Below are positions 17,209 to 27,069 of a stretch of 64,000 bases of DNA, piece by piece. Every line of letters begins with the position of its first letter. Position 1 is the first letter of the stretch. The translations under genes and the position numbers were made by a program. This DNA comes from Georgenia muralis (GTDB lineage: Bacteria; Actinomycetota; Actinomycetes; Actinomycetales; Actinomycetaceae): contig NZ_RKRA01000001.1 in the NCBI RefSeq assembly GCF_003814705.1, forward strand, positions 682,001 through 746,000, read 5' to 3'. The notes beneath the pieces are model-generated. The model saw nothing but the letters and a program-made list of their open reading frames with translations, was not told the DNA's origin and did no database searches.

Positions 17209-18894
17209 ATGCCTGCCCGTCCCACGTCCCGCGCGGCCTCACGTCCCGCCACGACCGTCACCGCGCGCACGCCCGCCGCACCCGCCGACACCGCCGACGT
17301 CGAGCGGGTCGCCCGGGAGACGTTCGGCTGGGTCGAGCTCCGCCCGGGCCAGGGAGAGGCGATGGCCGCGGCGGTCGCCGGTCGCGACGTCCTCGCGGTC
17401 ATGCCCACCGGCTACGGCAAGTCGGCCGTGTACCAGGTGCCGGCGGTCCTGCGGGACGGCCCGACCGTCGTCGTCTCCCCGCTCATCGCCCTTCAGGCGG
17501 ACCAGGTCGCCGGGCTCGTCGAGGCCGGCGGGCCCGAGGCGGTGGCGGTCAACTCCGCGCAGAACGCGCGGGAGAACGCCGAGGCGTGGGAGGCCGTGCG
17601 CGAGCACGGGGCGGAGTTCCTGTTCCTCGCACCCGAGCAGCTCGCGAAGGACTCGGTCCTCGACCGGCTCCGGGAGTCCCGCCCCTCGCTCCTCGTCGTC
17701 GACGAGGCGCACTGCGTCTCGTCCTGGGGTCACGACTTCCGGCCGGACTACCTCGCACTCGGATCCGCCGTCGACCGGGTCGGCCGGCCACCGGTCGTGG
17801 CGCTGACCGCGACGGCGTCCGGCCCGGTCCAGCGCGAGATCATCGAGCGCCTGGGTCTGCGGGACCCGCTCGTCGTCACCCGCGGCTTCGACCGGCCCAA
17901 CCTCACGCTCGAGGTCCACCGTCACACGACCGCCGACGACAAGCGCCGTGCCGTCGTGGCGCAGGTGAGCGAGCTCGCCGGCCCCGGACTCCTCTACGTC
18001 GCGACCCGCAGGGAGACCGAGGCCTACGCCGCCGAGCTGGCCGCCCGCGGCCTCCGGACCGCCGCCTACCACGCCGGACGCCGGGCGGACGAGCGGGAGG
18101 AGGTCCACCGGGCCTTCCTCGACGGCGTGCTCGACGTGGTGGTCGCCACCTCGGCGTTCGGCATGGGCATCGACAAGCCGGACGTGCGCCACGTCGTCCA
18201 CGCCGACGCACCCGAGTCCCTCGACAGCTACTACCAGGAGATCGGACGCGCCGGTCGCGACGGCGAGCCCGCCCTCGCGTCCCTCCACTACCGTCCCGAG
18301 GACCTCGGGCTGCGCCGGTTCTTCGCGACGACGTCGGTGGACGAGGACTCCCTGCGCGCGGTCCTCGCGGCTCTGCGCGCTGCGGACCGGGCCGTGCCGA
18401 TGACGGCGCTGCGCCGCGAGCTCGGCATGCCCGCCCGCCGGCTCACCAACCAGGTCAACCTCCTCACGGAGGTCGGTGCGGCGGCGCGGGGCCGCCGGGG
18501 GGTGCGGGCGGTCGGCGACGACCGGCCGGCCCGTGTGGTCGAGGCGGCGGTCGAGTCGACCGAGTCCCGGGAGCGGATCGCCGGCTCCCGGATCGAGATG
18601 ATGCGCGGCTACGCCGAGACCACCTCCTGTCGGCGCGACTTCCTCCTGGGGTACTTCGGGGAGGAGCACACCGGGGCGTGCGGCCGGTGCGACGTCTGCC
18701 TCTCGGGGACCGCCGCGCACGACGACGACGACGCGAGCGAGGCCTGGCCGCTCCAGGCCGCCGTCGTCCACGCGACGTGGGGGCCGGGCGTGGTGATGCG
18801 CCACGAGGGCGACCGGATCACCGTCTTCTTCGAGACCGAGGGCTACAAGACCCTCTCCCGTGACCTCGTCGACGGGCTGCTCCGTCGGGCGTAG
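17209..18894 (+). CDS. recQ: RecQ-family ATP-dependent DNA helicase
   Basis: A 561-residue superfamily-2 helicase. Motif 0/I ([24 protein letters not shown]), motif II ([19 protein letters not shown]), motif III (ALTATA), motif V ([20 protein letters not shown]) and motif VI ([12 protein letters not shown]) are all present. They are followed by a zinc-binding region ([18 protein letters not shown]). A C-terminal segment with [20 protein letters not shown] replaces the HRDC domain. ATG at 17209 precedes a 30-residue Ala/Pro/Thr-rich leader. It unwinds DNA in recombination and repair. Convergent with lysE. Confidence 0.9.
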   Translation: MPARPTSRAASRPATTVTARTPAAPADTADVERVARETFGWVELRPGQGEAMAAAVAGRDVLAVMPTGYGKSAVYQVPAVLRDGPTVVVSPLIALQADQVAGLVEAGGPEAVAVNSAQNARENAEAWEAVREHGAEFLFLAPEQLAKDSVLDRLRESRPSLLVVDEAHCVSSWGHDFRPDYLALGSAVDRVGRPPVVALTATASGPVQREIIERLGLRDPLVVTRGFDRPNLTLEVHRHTTADDKRRAVVAQVSELAGPGLLYVATRRETEAYAAELAARGLRTAAYHAGRRADEREEVHRAFLDGVLDVVVATSAFGMGIDKPDVRHVVHADAPESLDSYYQEIGRAGRDGEPALASLHYRPEDLGLRRFFATTSVDEDSLRAVLAALRAADRAVPMTALRRELGMPARRLTNQVNLLTEVGAAARGRRGVRAVGDDRPARVVEAAVESTESRERIAGSRIEMMRGYAETTSCRRDFLLGYFGEEHTGACGRCDVCLSGTAAHDDDDASEAWPLQAAVVHATWGPGVVMRHEGDRITVFFETEGYKTLSRDLVDGLLRRA

Positions 18895-18949
18895 GGACGG
18901 CCGCACGACCAGGGACGGCGGCGGCTCCACCGACGCGCCGCCTCGCGGA

Positions 18950-19546
18950 TCAGCCCCGGACCAGGTTGACGGCCAGCAGGAGCATCATCACCCCGATCAC
19001 CACGTCCACCGTCTGCCAGGTCCGCGGGCTCCGCAGGACCCCCGAGAGCGCCCGGGCGCCGTACCCGAGCGCGGAGAACCACACGACGCTGCCGGTGACC
19101 GCGCCGGCCGCGAAGACCCACCGGGCGTCCGGGCCGTGCTGGTTGGCGAGGCTGCCGACCAGGACGACGGTGTCGAGGTAGACGTGGGGGTTGAGGTACG
19201 TCAGCGCGAGGGTGGTGACGATCACCGAACCCTTCGACCTCGGCGCCTCGGCAGCCAACGACGACGGCCGGGACGCCGAGACGAAGGACCGCACGGCCCA
19301 CCACGTGAGGTAGGCGGCCCCGCCCCACCGCAGGACGTCGAGCGCCGCCGGGAAGCGCGACACGAGCGCCCCGATGCCCGCCGTGCCCCCGAGGATGAGC
19401 ACGGCGTCGCTGACCGCGCACAGGACCACCACGACGCCGACGTGCTCACGCCGGATGCCCTGGCGCAGGACGAACGCGTTCTGCGCACCGATCGCGACGA
19501 TCAGCGCCAGGCCGGTCATGAGGCCGGCCCCCCAGATGCTCCACAC
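18950..19546 (-). CDS. lysE: LysE-family basic amino-acid exporter
   Basis: A 198-residue, roughly six-helix membrane protein of the LysE/ArgO family: GLALIVAIGAQNAFVLRQGI at the N-terminus (conserved GAQNAFVL), SDAVLILGGTAG, and LTYLNPHVYLDTVVLVGSLA with the NPHxYLD signature. It exports L-lysine and/or L-arginine. The start is GTG at 19546. It is divergent from the LysG/ArgP-type regulator at 19618, the standard control arrangement for this exporter. Confidence 0.92.
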   Translation of the reverse strand: MWSIWGAGLMTGLALIVAIGAQNAFVLRQGIRREHVGVVVVLCAVSDAVLILGGTAGIGALVSRFPAALDVLRWGGAAYLTWWAVRSFVSASRPSSLAAEAPRSKGSVIVTTLALTYLNPHVYLDTVVLVGSLANQHGPDARWVFAAGAVTGSVVWFSALGYGARALSGVLRSPRTWQTVDVVIGVMMLLLAVNLVRG

Positions 19547-19617
19547 GACGGTGACGGTACGGAGCGGCTGCTGCCGCAGACAAATGCGCGGATCTACGCG
19601 TCGTTAAGGTCTGCTTC

Positions 19618-20535
19618 ATGAACTTCGAACAGCTCCGGGCCCTCTCGGCGATCGTCGACGAGGGGACCTTCGAGGCCGCGGCGGACCTGCTGCGGATCAC
19701 CCCGTCGGCGGTCAGCCAGCGGATCAAGGCCCTCGAGCGGTCGGTGGGACAGGTCGTCGTCCGCCGGGGCGCGCCCTGCACCCCGACCGAGGCGGGGGCA
19801 GTGCTGCTGCGCACCGCCCGTCAGGTGCAGGTCCTCGAGGCGGAGACGAGGACTGCGCTCGGCACCGGCGCCGCCTCCCGGGCGGTCACCCCCGTCGCGG
19901 TCAACGCCGACTCCCTGGCGACGTGGTTCGTCGGTGTCCTGCGCGAGGCCGCAGGCTGGCCCGACACCACGGTGAGGCTCCACGTCGAGGACCAGGACCA
20001 CAGCAGCACGCTGCTGAGCCGCGGGGACGTCGTCGGCGCCGTCACCGGCAGCCCGACGCCCGTGAACGGCTGCCGCGTCGAGCGGCTCGGCTCGATGCGC
20101 TACCTCCCGGTGGCCGCCCCCGCACTGATCGAGCGGTTCCGCGTCGGATCCGGCATCGACTGGGCCGCCATGCCCGTGCTGGAGTTCAACGCCAAGGACG
20201 GCCTCCAGGACGAGGTCCTCCGCGCCCGCGGTGTCGACCCGGCGCCGCCGACGCACACGATCCCGTCCTCGGAAGCGTTCCTCGCCGCCCTGCGGGCCGG
20301 TCTGGGGTGGGGGATGATCCCCGAGCTCCAGCTCCGCACTGACCTGAGCGACGGCTCCCTCGCCCTCCTCGAGGACGACGCGCACCGCGACGTCGCGCTC
20401 TACTGGCAGGTCTGGACGCTCGAGGCCGAGCGGCTGGACCGGATCAGCGAGAGCGTCCGCCGGCTGGGTCGGCAGGCCCTGCGAGACGCCGGGGCCGGGC
20501 GAAATTCGCTCGACGGCACCGCGGTGCCGGACTAG
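19618..20535 (+). CDS. lysG: LysG/ArgP-type LysR regulator
   Basis: A 305-residue LysR-type activator of the ArgP/LysG subgroup: NFEQLRALSAIVDEGTFEAA and LRITPSAVSQRIKALERSVG form the HTH. The effector-binding domain includes AVNADSLATWFVGVL. Members sense intracellular lysine, arginine or histidine and switch on the divergent lysE. The 71-bp intergenic region with ATCTACGCGTCGTTAAGGTC should hold the shared operator and promoters. ATG at 19618. Confidence 0.92.
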   Translation: MNFEQLRALSAIVDEGTFEAAADLLRITPSAVSQRIKALERSVGQVVVRRGAPCTPTEAGAVLLRTARQVQVLEAETRTALGTGAASRAVTPVAVNADSLATWFVGVLREAAGWPDTTVRLHVEDQDHSSTLLSRGDVVGAVTGSPTPVNGCRVERLGSMRYLPVAAPALIERFRVGSGIDWAAMPVLEFNAKDGLQDEVLRARGVDPAPPTHTIPSSEAFLAALRAGLGWGMIPELQLRTDLSDGSLALLEDDAHRDVALYWQVWTLEAERLDRISESVRRLGRQALRDAGAGRNSLDGTAVPD

Positions 20536-20679
20536 CGTCCACGACGGCGCCACGACAGCGCCGACGTCGTCGTCCGAGGAGGTGAGGGCAGTGGTCGTTC
20601 TCCCGCAGTGCCCGCCCACCCCCCGGATGCCCCCGTCGCCCTGACGTACGCGGCATCCCCACCCGAAGGATGCCCCAAC

Positions 20680-21819
20680 GTGACTGCACCACGTCAGACC
20701 CAGCTCGGCCCCTCTCATCCGATCCGCCCCGACCTCCCCGCGCTCGGCTGGACCGACGCCCTGGCCGCGACCCTGCCGCCCGGCACCGAGCCCGACCGCG
20801 TGAGCCGCGTCGACCGTGGCGCCGTCGAGGTCCTCACCGCCACCGGCGCCGAGCACGCGCGGCTCGCCGCCCCGGTGCGCCGGGCTGCCGCCGCCGACCC
20901 CGTCGCGCTCCCGTGCGTCGGCGACTGGGTGGCGCTCGTCGCCCTGCCCGAGGGCCGCCGCGAGGTGGCGGCCGTCCTGCCGCGCCGGTCCGCCGTCGTG
21001 CGTGGCGGCGTCTCCCGGACGTCGCGCGAGGGCCTCTCGGGCGACGGGCAGGGTCAGGTGCTCGCCGCCAACGTCGACGTCGTCGTGGTCGCCGAGCCGG
21101 CCCGCCACGCCGACGACCTCGCGGACCTCGGGCGCATCGAGCGCCTCGTCGCCCTCGCCTGGGACAGCGGCGGCACGCCCGTCGTCGTCCTCACGAAGGC
21201 CGATCTCCTGCCCGGCGGGCTGCCGCAGCTGCTCGCCGACGTCGGCGCAGCCGCGCCGGGTGTGGACGTCCACGCCGTCTCGGCGGTGACGGGCGGCGGC
21301 GTCCCCGCGGTGCGCGGATACCTCACCGGCTCGGCGACGGCGGTGGTGCTCGGTCCCTCGGGCGCGGGCAAGTCCACCCTCGTCAACGCCCTGGCCGGTG
21401 GCGAGGTCATGCCCACCCAGCAGGTCCGCGCCGCCGACGGCCGTGGGCGGCACACGACCGTCCACCGAGAGCTCGTCGTCCTCCCGGGCGGCGGCCTCGT
21501 CATCGACACCCCCGGACTGCGCCGGGTCGGGCTGTTCGACGTCGGCGACGGCGTCGACAAGGTGTTCGCCGACGTCGAGGAGCTCGCGGCGTCGTGCCGC
21601 TTCGCGGACTGCAGCCACCGGGGCGAGCCCGGCTGCGCCGTCCTCGCGGCCGTCGAGTCCGGGGAGCTCCCCCGGCGCCGCCTCGAGAGCTGGCTCCACC
21701 TCCAGCGCGAGGCGGCGTGGATGGCGACCCGGTCCGACGTCCGCGTGCGGCGCAAGCAGGCCCGGCAGTGGGGCTCGATGCACCGGCAGATGCGCCGGGA
21801 CGGGGTCATCCGGCGCTGA
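20680..21819 (+). CDS. rsgA: Small-subunit ribosome-dependent GTPase RsgA
   Basis: A 379-residue circularly permuted GTPase. After an OB-like N-terminal domain come the G4 motif TKAD (172-175), then G1 GPSGAGKST (225-233), G2/G3 GRGRHTTVHRELV and DTPGLR, and a C-terminal zinc-knuckle (CRFADCSHRGEPGC). It acts in late 30S subunit maturation. The start is GTG at 20680, with GAAGGA nine bases upstream. Confidence 0.93.
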   Translation: MTAPRQTQLGPSHPIRPDLPALGWTDALAATLPPGTEPDRVSRVDRGAVEVLTATGAEHARLAAPVRRAAAADPVALPCVGDWVALVALPEGRREVAAVLPRRSAVVRGGVSRTSREGLSGDGQGQVLAANVDVVVVAEPARHADDLADLGRIERLVALAWDSGGTPVVVLTKADLLPGGLPQLLADVGAAAPGVDVHAVSAVTGGGVPAVRGYLTGSATAVVLGPSGAGKSTLVNALAGGEVMPTQQVRAADGRGRHTTVHRELVVLPGGGLVIDTPGLRRVGLFDVGDGVDKVFADVEELAASCRFADCSHRGEPGCAVLAAVESGELPRRRLESWLHLQREAAWMATRSDVRVRRKQARQWGSMHRQMRRDGVIRR

Positions 21820-22141
21820 GCCGGGGCTCGGCCGCCGGTCCGGAGGCCGGTCCGGACGCCGGTCCGGCCGCCGGTCCGGCCGCCGCCGGGATGCGGGACC
21901 CGGCACGGCGGCGCACCCTGGAGAGGAGATCGGCGAGTCTGCGGAGGTCTCCATGGAGCGGTAGAGCCGGTGACGGTGTCCCGGGGGGTCGCGCCATGAC
22001 GCCCGGCGGCACCGTCGCCCTGGGGGCCCGTCCCGGCCATGTGTCGCGCCCCCCTGCGCCAAGGTGGGACGGGCCTCCTCCGCGTCCGGGCACGCACCGC
22101 CACCGCGCGAGACGGGCGCGTCGCCCGCGTAACCTGCGGGG
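21820..22141. other. Intergenic stretch with 12-bp tandem repeats
   Basis: No gene seen. At 21834-21881 four 12-bp units of GCCGGTCCGG plus two variable bases are repeated head to tail directly after the rsgA stop. The remainder shows no clear motif apart from the expected promoter and leader of the hydrolase gene at 22142. Confidence 0.5.
21834..21881. repeat. 12-bp tandem repeat x4
   Basis: Four copies of GCCGGTCCGGNN in register. Each contains the palindrome CCGG..CCGG, so the array can fold into several alternative hairpins. It may act as a transcription terminator for rsgA. Confidence 0.85.
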
Positions 22142-22963
22142 ATGAGTCGTCTGCGCCAGTACGGCCGAGGGAGCCTCCTCTTCGACGTGCGGGACGAGGG
22201 GCCGGTCGACGGCGAGAGCGTCGTCCTCCTCCACGGCTTCCCCCAGAGCTCCGCCGCGTACGACAAGGTGGTCCCCGCCCTGCACGGCGGTGGACTGCGC
22301 ACCCTCGTCCCGGACCAGCGGGGGTACTCCGCGGGCGCCCGGCCGGCCGCCCGCGCCGCGTACCGGCTCGAGTGGCTCGTCGCCGACGTCCTGGCCCTCC
22401 TCGACGCCGCCGGCCTCGAGCGTGCGCACGTCGTCGGTCACGACTGGGGTGGCGGCGTCGCCTGGGCCCTGGCCTCCGCCCACCCGGACCGCGTCGCCTC
22501 CCTCACCGCCCTGTCCACGCCGCACCCGCGCGCGATGGTGCGGTCGATGCTCAACCCGGCGCAGCTGGTGCGCTCGTCCTACATGCTCGCCTTCCAGGTC
22601 CCCCGGCTGCCCGAGGCGGCGCTCGGGGAGCGGCTGGAGGCGGCGCTGCGCGACAGCGGGCTCCCGGCGCCGGACGCCGCCCGGTACGCCGCGCTGATGG
22701 ACGAGCCCGGTGCGCTCACCGCCGCCCTCAACTGGTACCGCGCCCTCCCGCTCACCCGGCTGGACGTCGGACCCGTCCAGGTGCCGACGACGTTCCTGTG
22801 GGGCAACCGCGACCCGTACCTGTCCCGGTCGGCTGCGGAGCGCACCGGCGACCACGTCGAGGAGCGGTACCGCTTCGTCGAGCTCCCCGCGGGGCACTGG
22901 CTGCCCGAGCGGGAGCCGGACGAGGTCTCCGCCGCCATCCTCGACCTCGTCGGCACCGGCTGA
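22142..22963 (+). CDS. Alpha/beta hydrolase, epoxide-hydrolase-like
   Basis: A 273-residue protein with the alpha/beta-hydrolase core. The oxyanion motif is LLHGFPQSS, the nucleophile elbow VVGHDWGGGVAW carries Asp as nucleophile (typical of epoxide hydrolases and haloalkane dehalogenases), the acid comes late in FLWGNRDPYLS, and the His in LPAGHWLPER. Substrate unknown. ATG at 22142. It is convergent with the hydroxyacid dehydrogenase, with 4 bp between the stops. Confidence 0.88.
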   Translation: MSRLRQYGRGSLLFDVRDEGPVDGESVVLLHGFPQSSAAYDKVVPALHGGGLRTLVPDQRGYSAGARPAARAAYRLEWLVADVLALLDAAGLERAHVVGHDWGGGVAWALASAHPDRVASLTALSTPHPRAMVRSMLNPAQLVRSSYMLAFQVPRLPEAALGERLEAALRDSGLPAPDAARYAALMDEPGALTAALNWYRALPLTRLDVGPVQVPTTFLWGNRDPYLSRSAAERTGDHVEERYRFVELPAGHWLPEREPDEVSAAILDLVGTG

Positions 22964-22967
22964 CCGG

Positions 22968-23939
22968 TCAGTACCCGCGCCCCAGGTCGACCGTCGTCGG
23001 CGGCCGCCGCCCCGCGGCGAGGTCCGCCCGGACGGCGAGCAGCTCGGCGGCGATGTCCGCCGCCTCGGTCGGCCCCGAGACGTGGGGCGTGAGGGTGACC
23101 CCCGGGTGGTCCCAGCGCCAGTCCTCGGCCGGCAGCGGCTCGGTCTCGACGACGTCGAGGACGGCCCGGCGCACGGAGCCGGCGTCGAGCGCGGCCCGCA
23201 GCGCACCGGGGTCGAGGGTCGCGCCGCGGCCGACGTTGACGACGACGGCGCCGCGCAGCGACCCCAGGACGACCGGTCCCACCAGACCTCGGGTGCTCTC
23301 GGTGAGCGGGAGGGCGAGGACGAGGAGGTCGGACGCGACGAGGTCCGCGGCGCCGTCGGCCAGGGCGACGACCCGGTCGAACCCGGGCCGGTCCCGGCCG
23401 GACCGGCTGAGCCCGGTCACGGCGAAGCCGACCGCCCGCAGCACCTCGGCGACCCCCGCACCGATCTCCCCGGTGCCGAGGACGACGGCGCGCCGGCGCT
23501 CCACCCGCGCGGGCTCGAGCCGCCGCCACTCGTGGCGGTCCTGCTGCGCCCGGTAGTCGGCGACGTGCGTCAGCCCGGGGAGCACGTGCGCGAGGACGTG
23601 CGTGCCGATGGCCCGCGGCATCGACCCGATGGTCCTGGTCAGGACGACGTCGCTGCCGGTCAGCGCCGCGACCATCCCGTCCACGCCCGCGGCCATCGTG
23701 TGGACCCAGCGGATGCCGGCGGTCGTCAGCCCCGGCGGGGCCGCGACGCCGGAGAAGCTGTCGGCCCAGGCGAGGTCGTCCGCCGTCGCCGCTGCGTCCA
23801 GGACCCGCAGCTCGAGGTCGGGTCCGCGCCCCGGGTCCGTGCCGTCCGGCTGGTCGGGTTCGCCCGGACGCTCGTGCAGGTGCTCGGCGACGGCGGGGGC
23901 GAGCTCCCCGGCAAGGAGGAGGCGGCGGGCGAGGAACAT
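22968..23939 (-). CDS. D-2-hydroxyacid dehydrogenase
   Basis: A 323-residue NAD(P)-dependent oxidoreductase: VVLGTGEIGAGVAEVLRAVG is the dinucleotide fold, NVGRGATLD carries the catalytic Arg region, DVVETEPLPAEDW the Glu loop, and TPHVSGPTEAADIAAEL the catalytic His. The N-terminal catalytic half is diverged. It reduces 2-oxoacids or oxidises D-2-hydroxyacids; the substrate cannot be told. ATG at 23939 matches the normal family length; the frame continues upstream without conserved content. Confidence 0.88.
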   Translation of the reverse strand: MFLARRLLLAGELAPAVAEHLHERPGEPDQPDGTDPGRGPDLELRVLDAAATADDLAWADSFSGVAAPPGLTTAGIRWVHTMAAGVDGMVAALTGSDVVLTRTIGSMPRAIGTHVLAHVLPGLTHVADYRAQQDRHEWRRLEPARVERRRAVVLGTGEIGAGVAEVLRAVGFAVTGLSRSGRDRPGFDRVVALADGAADLVASDLLVLALPLTESTRGLVGPVVLGSLRGAVVVNVGRGATLDPGALRAALDAGSVRRAVLDVVETEPLPAEDWRWDHPGVTLTPHVSGPTEAADIAAELLAVRADLAAGRRPPTTVDLGRGY

Positions 23940-23973
23940 GCGCCCATCCTGCCCGGCGCTCGCGGCAGGGGCC

Positions 23974-24420
23974 TCAGCCGTCCGCCACGCAGAAGTATTG
24001 CAGCTCCGCCGGCCCTGAGGAGACGTAGTGCAGGCCCGTGAAGCCGTGCGAGGTGGACGAGAGGTCGGCGCCGGCGTCGACCTGGTAGAGCACGTGGTGC
24101 AGGGGCTCGCCGGCGGGGTCGTCGACGGCGATGCGCACCGAGGCACCCTCCGGTCCGGCGGCGACGTAGACGACCTCCATCCGGAAGTCGGGCAGCTCGG
24201 TCACCGCCGGTGCGGTCGCCGGTCCGGTCGTGCCCAGCACCTCGACGGTGCCGCTGCGCTCACCGGCCGACGCCCCCGCATCGGGACGGTACTGGTAGGT
24301 GCACCCGATGGTCGCGGGCAGGTCCGGTGGCGGCGGCGAGCACGCGCCCAGCTGCGCGGCGGCGCCGACCAGCGCGACGACGACGCGCACCCGTCGCCGC
24401 GGTCGACCCATGTCGCTCAT
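23974..24420 (-). CDS. Small lipoprotein, hypothetical
   Basis: About 148 residues. A basic N-terminus (MGRPRRRVRVVVALVGAAAQ) leads to a lipobox LGAC, so the protein is probably lipid-anchored. The mature region begins SPPPPDLPATIGCTYQYRPD and ends with a Cys (YFCVADG), allowing one disulfide. No recognised domain. The start is uncertain among ATG codons at 24423, 24420 and 24411; the last gives the most compact signal peptide. Confidence 0.65.
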   Translation of the reverse strand: MSDMGRPRRRVRVVVALVGAAAQLGACSPPPPDLPATIGCTYQYRPDAGASAGERSGTVEVLGTTGPATAPAVTELPDFRMEVVYVAAGPEGASVRIAVDDPAGEPLHHVLYQVDAGADLSSTSHGFTGLHYVSSGPAELQYFCVADG

Positions 24421-24560
24421 CATGCCGCGTGCCGGTGCCGTGGCGGCGCCGCTGCGTACCGGAGCCAGCACCCGCACGCCTCCGCGCCCGGCCGACGTCG
24501 ACCTGCGACGATGGTGACCGGCGCCGGGACACCGGACCGTGAACGAGGAGAGGAGCGCCG

Positions 24561-24986
24561 GTGCGCCGTGTCCTGCCCGTCCCGGCCGAAGTGGCCTTCA
24601 CGCTCATCGGCGACCTCGCCGGCCACGACCGCTGGATCCCGCTGACCACGATCGACGCCCCGCCCGCACCACCGCGCCCGGGTGACCTCATGGAGGCGGT
24701 GACGACAGGATTCTTCGTCGACCGGATGCGGGTGGAGGAGGTCCGGGCGCCCGAGGGCGGCCGACCGGGGCTGCTCCGGGTGCGCAAGATCGGCCCGGTG
24801 CTCCTCGGTGACGTCTCCATCGAGGTCGAGCCGCTCGGCCCGGGACGCTGCGCCGTCGACTGGGGCGAGCAGGTCCACCTGCGCGGGCCGTTGCCGCGCA
24901 GGTTCACGACGGCGCTGCTCACGCCCGTCCTCGAGGGCATGACCGCGCTGGCCCTGTGGCGGATCGAGCGGTACCTCACCCGCTGA
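24561..24986 (+). CDS. SRPBCC-family (START/Bet v1-like) protein
   Basis: A 141-residue protein with the SRPBCC pattern: RVLPVPAEVAFTLIGDLAGH, DRWIPLTTIDAPPAPPRPGD, then alternating strands and a C-terminal long helix (ALLTPVLEGMTALALWRIER). Such folds bind hydrophobic ligands; a ligand cannot be inferred. GTG at 24561 with AGGAG upstream is chosen. It is divergent from the lipoprotein gene and convergent with the dicarboxylate symporter. Confidence 0.78.
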   Translation: MRRVLPVPAEVAFTLIGDLAGHDRWIPLTTIDAPPAPPRPGDLMEAVTTGFFVDRMRVEEVRAPEGGRPGLLRVRKIGPVLLGDVSIEVEPLGPGRCAVDWGEQVHLRGPLPRRFTTALLTPVLEGMTALALWRIERYLTR

Positions 24987-25120
24987 GCCCGCGCAGCCGG
25001 GCCGGAATGTGCGGTGCCTCCCGGGCGTTCTCCCTGATGACCGATCCGACACTGCCCCCGGGCTTCAACGCCGAGCCGCTTCGAGCGGCCCTACCGCCGA
25101 GAGGCGCTGCGGACGGTCAC

Positions 25121-25147
25121 GGAGCCCGCCCCGAGGGGGCGGGCTCC
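25121..25147. terminator. Strong hairpin terminator between convergent genes
   Basis: GGAGCCCGCCCC-GAG-GGGGCGGGCTCC forms a perfect 12-bp stem with a 3-nt loop. It lies between the SRPBCC gene (ends 24986) and the convergent dctA-like gene (ends 25229), so it may serve both strands. Confidence 0.8.
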
Positions 25148-25228
25148 GCTTCGTGCGACCGTTCGGGCTGGGGTGTTTCGGGTCGGCCGAGGTGTCGGTC
25201 GGTCCGAGGTGCCAGGCGGTCCGAGCTG

Positions 25229-26689
25229 TCAGCGCCGGGCGTCGGACGCGACCGGCTCGGCCCCGCCGCCCGAGCCGACGAGCACCGGAGCCGCGCCGTC
25301 CGCGCCGACCTGCGCGGCGTCGTCGACGACGTCGTCGACGTCGTCGGTGAAGAGGTCCTCGGCGTCGGCCGACTCGTACTGCTCGACGTCGAGGATCCCC
25401 TCACGCTTGGCCACGATGACCGGAACGAGCGCCTGACCGGCGACGTTGACCGCAGTGCGGCCCATGTCGAGGATCGGGTCGACGGCGAGCAGCAGACCGA
25501 CGCCCTCGATCGGCAGGCCGAGGGTGGAGAGGGTGAGGGTGAGCATGACGGTCGCGCCGGTGAGCCCGGCGGTCGCCGCGGAGCCGACCACGGACACGAA
25601 GGCGATGAGCAGGTAGTCCGTCACGCCGAGGGAGATCCCGAAGAACTGGGCGACGAAGATCGCCGCGATCGCCGGGTAGATCGCCGCGCAGCCGTCCATC
25701 TTGGTCGTCGAGCCCAGCGGCACCGCGAACGAGGCGTAGGCGCGGGGCACGCCGAGGTTCCGCTCGGTCACGCGCTCGGTCACGGGCAGGGTGCCGATGG
25801 ACGAGCGGGAGACGAACGCGAGCTGGATCGCCGGCCACGCGCCACGGAAGTAGCGGCCCACCGACAGACCGTGCGCACGCAGGAGCACGGGGTAGACGAC
25901 GAAGAGGACGAGCGCCAGGCCGACGTAGATGGCCAGGGTGAACGTGCCGAGCTGGGCGATGGAGCCCCAGCCGTACGTCGCGATGGCGTTGCCGATGAGA
26001 CCGAGGGTGCCGATGGGCGCGAGGCGGATGATCCACCACAGCACCTTCTGGATCACGGCCAGCAGCGAGCGGTTGAAGGTGAGGAACGGCTCGGCCTTCT
26101 GGCCCACCTTGAGGGCGGCGACGCCGACCACGAGGGCCATGACGATGATCTGCAGGACGTTGAAGCTCACCGCGGTGCTCACCCCGGCGACGGCGCCGTC
26201 GGCGCCCGTCTGCAGGCTCCCGGAGGAGGTCAGGCCGAGGAAGTTCGCGGGGATGATGCCCTTGAGGAAGTCGAGCCAGCTGCCCGTTCGTCCCGGCACG
26301 GACGCGGCGGACGCGTCGGCGCCGGAGTTGATGCCCGGCTGCAGGAGCAGGCCGAGCCCGATGCCGATCGCGACGGCGACCAGGGCGGTGATCGCGAACC
26401 ACAGGAGAGTCTGGCCCGCCAGGCGGGCGCCGTTGGCGACCCCGCGCAGGTTGGCGATCGAGGCGACGATGGCGGTGAAGACGAGCGGCGGGACGACAGC
26501 CTTGAGGAGGCTGACGAAGGACGAGCCGATCGTCGCCAGCGCGACGGTCAGGCCGTTGGGCTCACCCTCGGCGCCGGTGCCGATCTCGAGGGCGAGCCAG
26601 CCGAGGAGGACGCCGACGACGAGGGCGATGAGGATCTGCGCGCTGAACGACGGCAGGCGCAGACGCCTCCGGGTGGGAGCGGTGGACAC
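25229..26689 (-). CDS. Dicarboxylate/amino acid:cation symporter (DAACS, DctA/GltP-like)
   Basis: A 486-residue membrane protein. Signature elements: FVSLLKAVVPPLVFTAIVAS, the serine-rich hairpin SRSSIGTLPVTERVTERNLG, PLGSTTKMDGCAAIYPAIAA (the XMDGxxxY/NMDGT-like substrate and Na+ site), and AVDPILDMGRTAVNVAGQAL (DxxRTxxNV). It imports C4-dicarboxylates or glutamate/aspartate with Na+ or H+. The C-terminal 55 residues are acidic. GTG at 26689 is preceded by AAAGG; earlier starts lie in repeat-rich sequence and are unlikely. Confidence 0.9.
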   Translation of the reverse strand: MSTAPTRRRLRLPSFSAQILIALVVGVLLGWLALEIGTGAEGEPNGLTVALATIGSSFVSLLKAVVPPLVFTAIVASIANLRGVANGARLAGQTLLWFAITALVAVAIGIGLGLLLQPGINSGADASAASVPGRTGSWLDFLKGIIPANFLGLTSSGSLQTGADGAVAGVSTAVSFNVLQIIVMALVVGVAALKVGQKAEPFLTFNRSLLAVIQKVLWWIIRLAPIGTLGLIGNAIATYGWGSIAQLGTFTLAIYVGLALVLFVVYPVLLRAHGLSVGRYFRGAWPAIQLAFVSRSSIGTLPVTERVTERNLGVPRAYASFAVPLGSTTKMDGCAAIYPAIAAIFVAQFFGISLGVTDYLLIAFVSVVGSAATAGLTGATVMLTLTLSTLGLPIEGVGLLLAVDPILDMGRTAVNVAGQALVPVIVAKREGILDVEQYESADAEDLFTDDVDDVVDDAAQVGADGAAPVLVGSGGGAEPVASDARR

Positions 26690-26818
26690 GGGTGGTGCCT
26701 TTCTGGTCTGGCGGCGGCGGGCCGGGTGGCCGGCCGGGGTGGGTTCGAGGGGCACCTGTGCCATGACGGGACGGCGCTGGTGCGGTGAGGTGCGACTGGC
26801 TGCAGCAGGTGGTGGACC

Positions 26819-26888
26819 GGGACGCAGGCCCGACGAGCGGCCGGGACGCAGGTCCGCCGAGCGGCCGGGACGCAGGCCCGCCGAGCGG
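26819..26888. repeat. 24-bp tandem repeat x3
   Basis: Three head-to-tail copies of GGGACGCAGG-YCCGMCGAGCGGCC, nearly identical, about 130 bp upstream of the symporter start. No coding role is apparent. Confidence 0.85.
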
Positions 26889-27069
26889 TGCGGCGACCGG
26901 TGGGGCCTGCGACGCACTGGGCACGTCTCGGCCGGCGGCCTGCTGGGCCCGGCCGCCCGGTGACACCAGGCCCTGCCACCGTCGGCGGCCCTGCGTGGCG
27001 GGGTCACCGTGCGGTGGGCGGGGCGGTCACCGCCGAGTGGTGGCGCGGTCCCCGTGCGGGTGGGGCGGT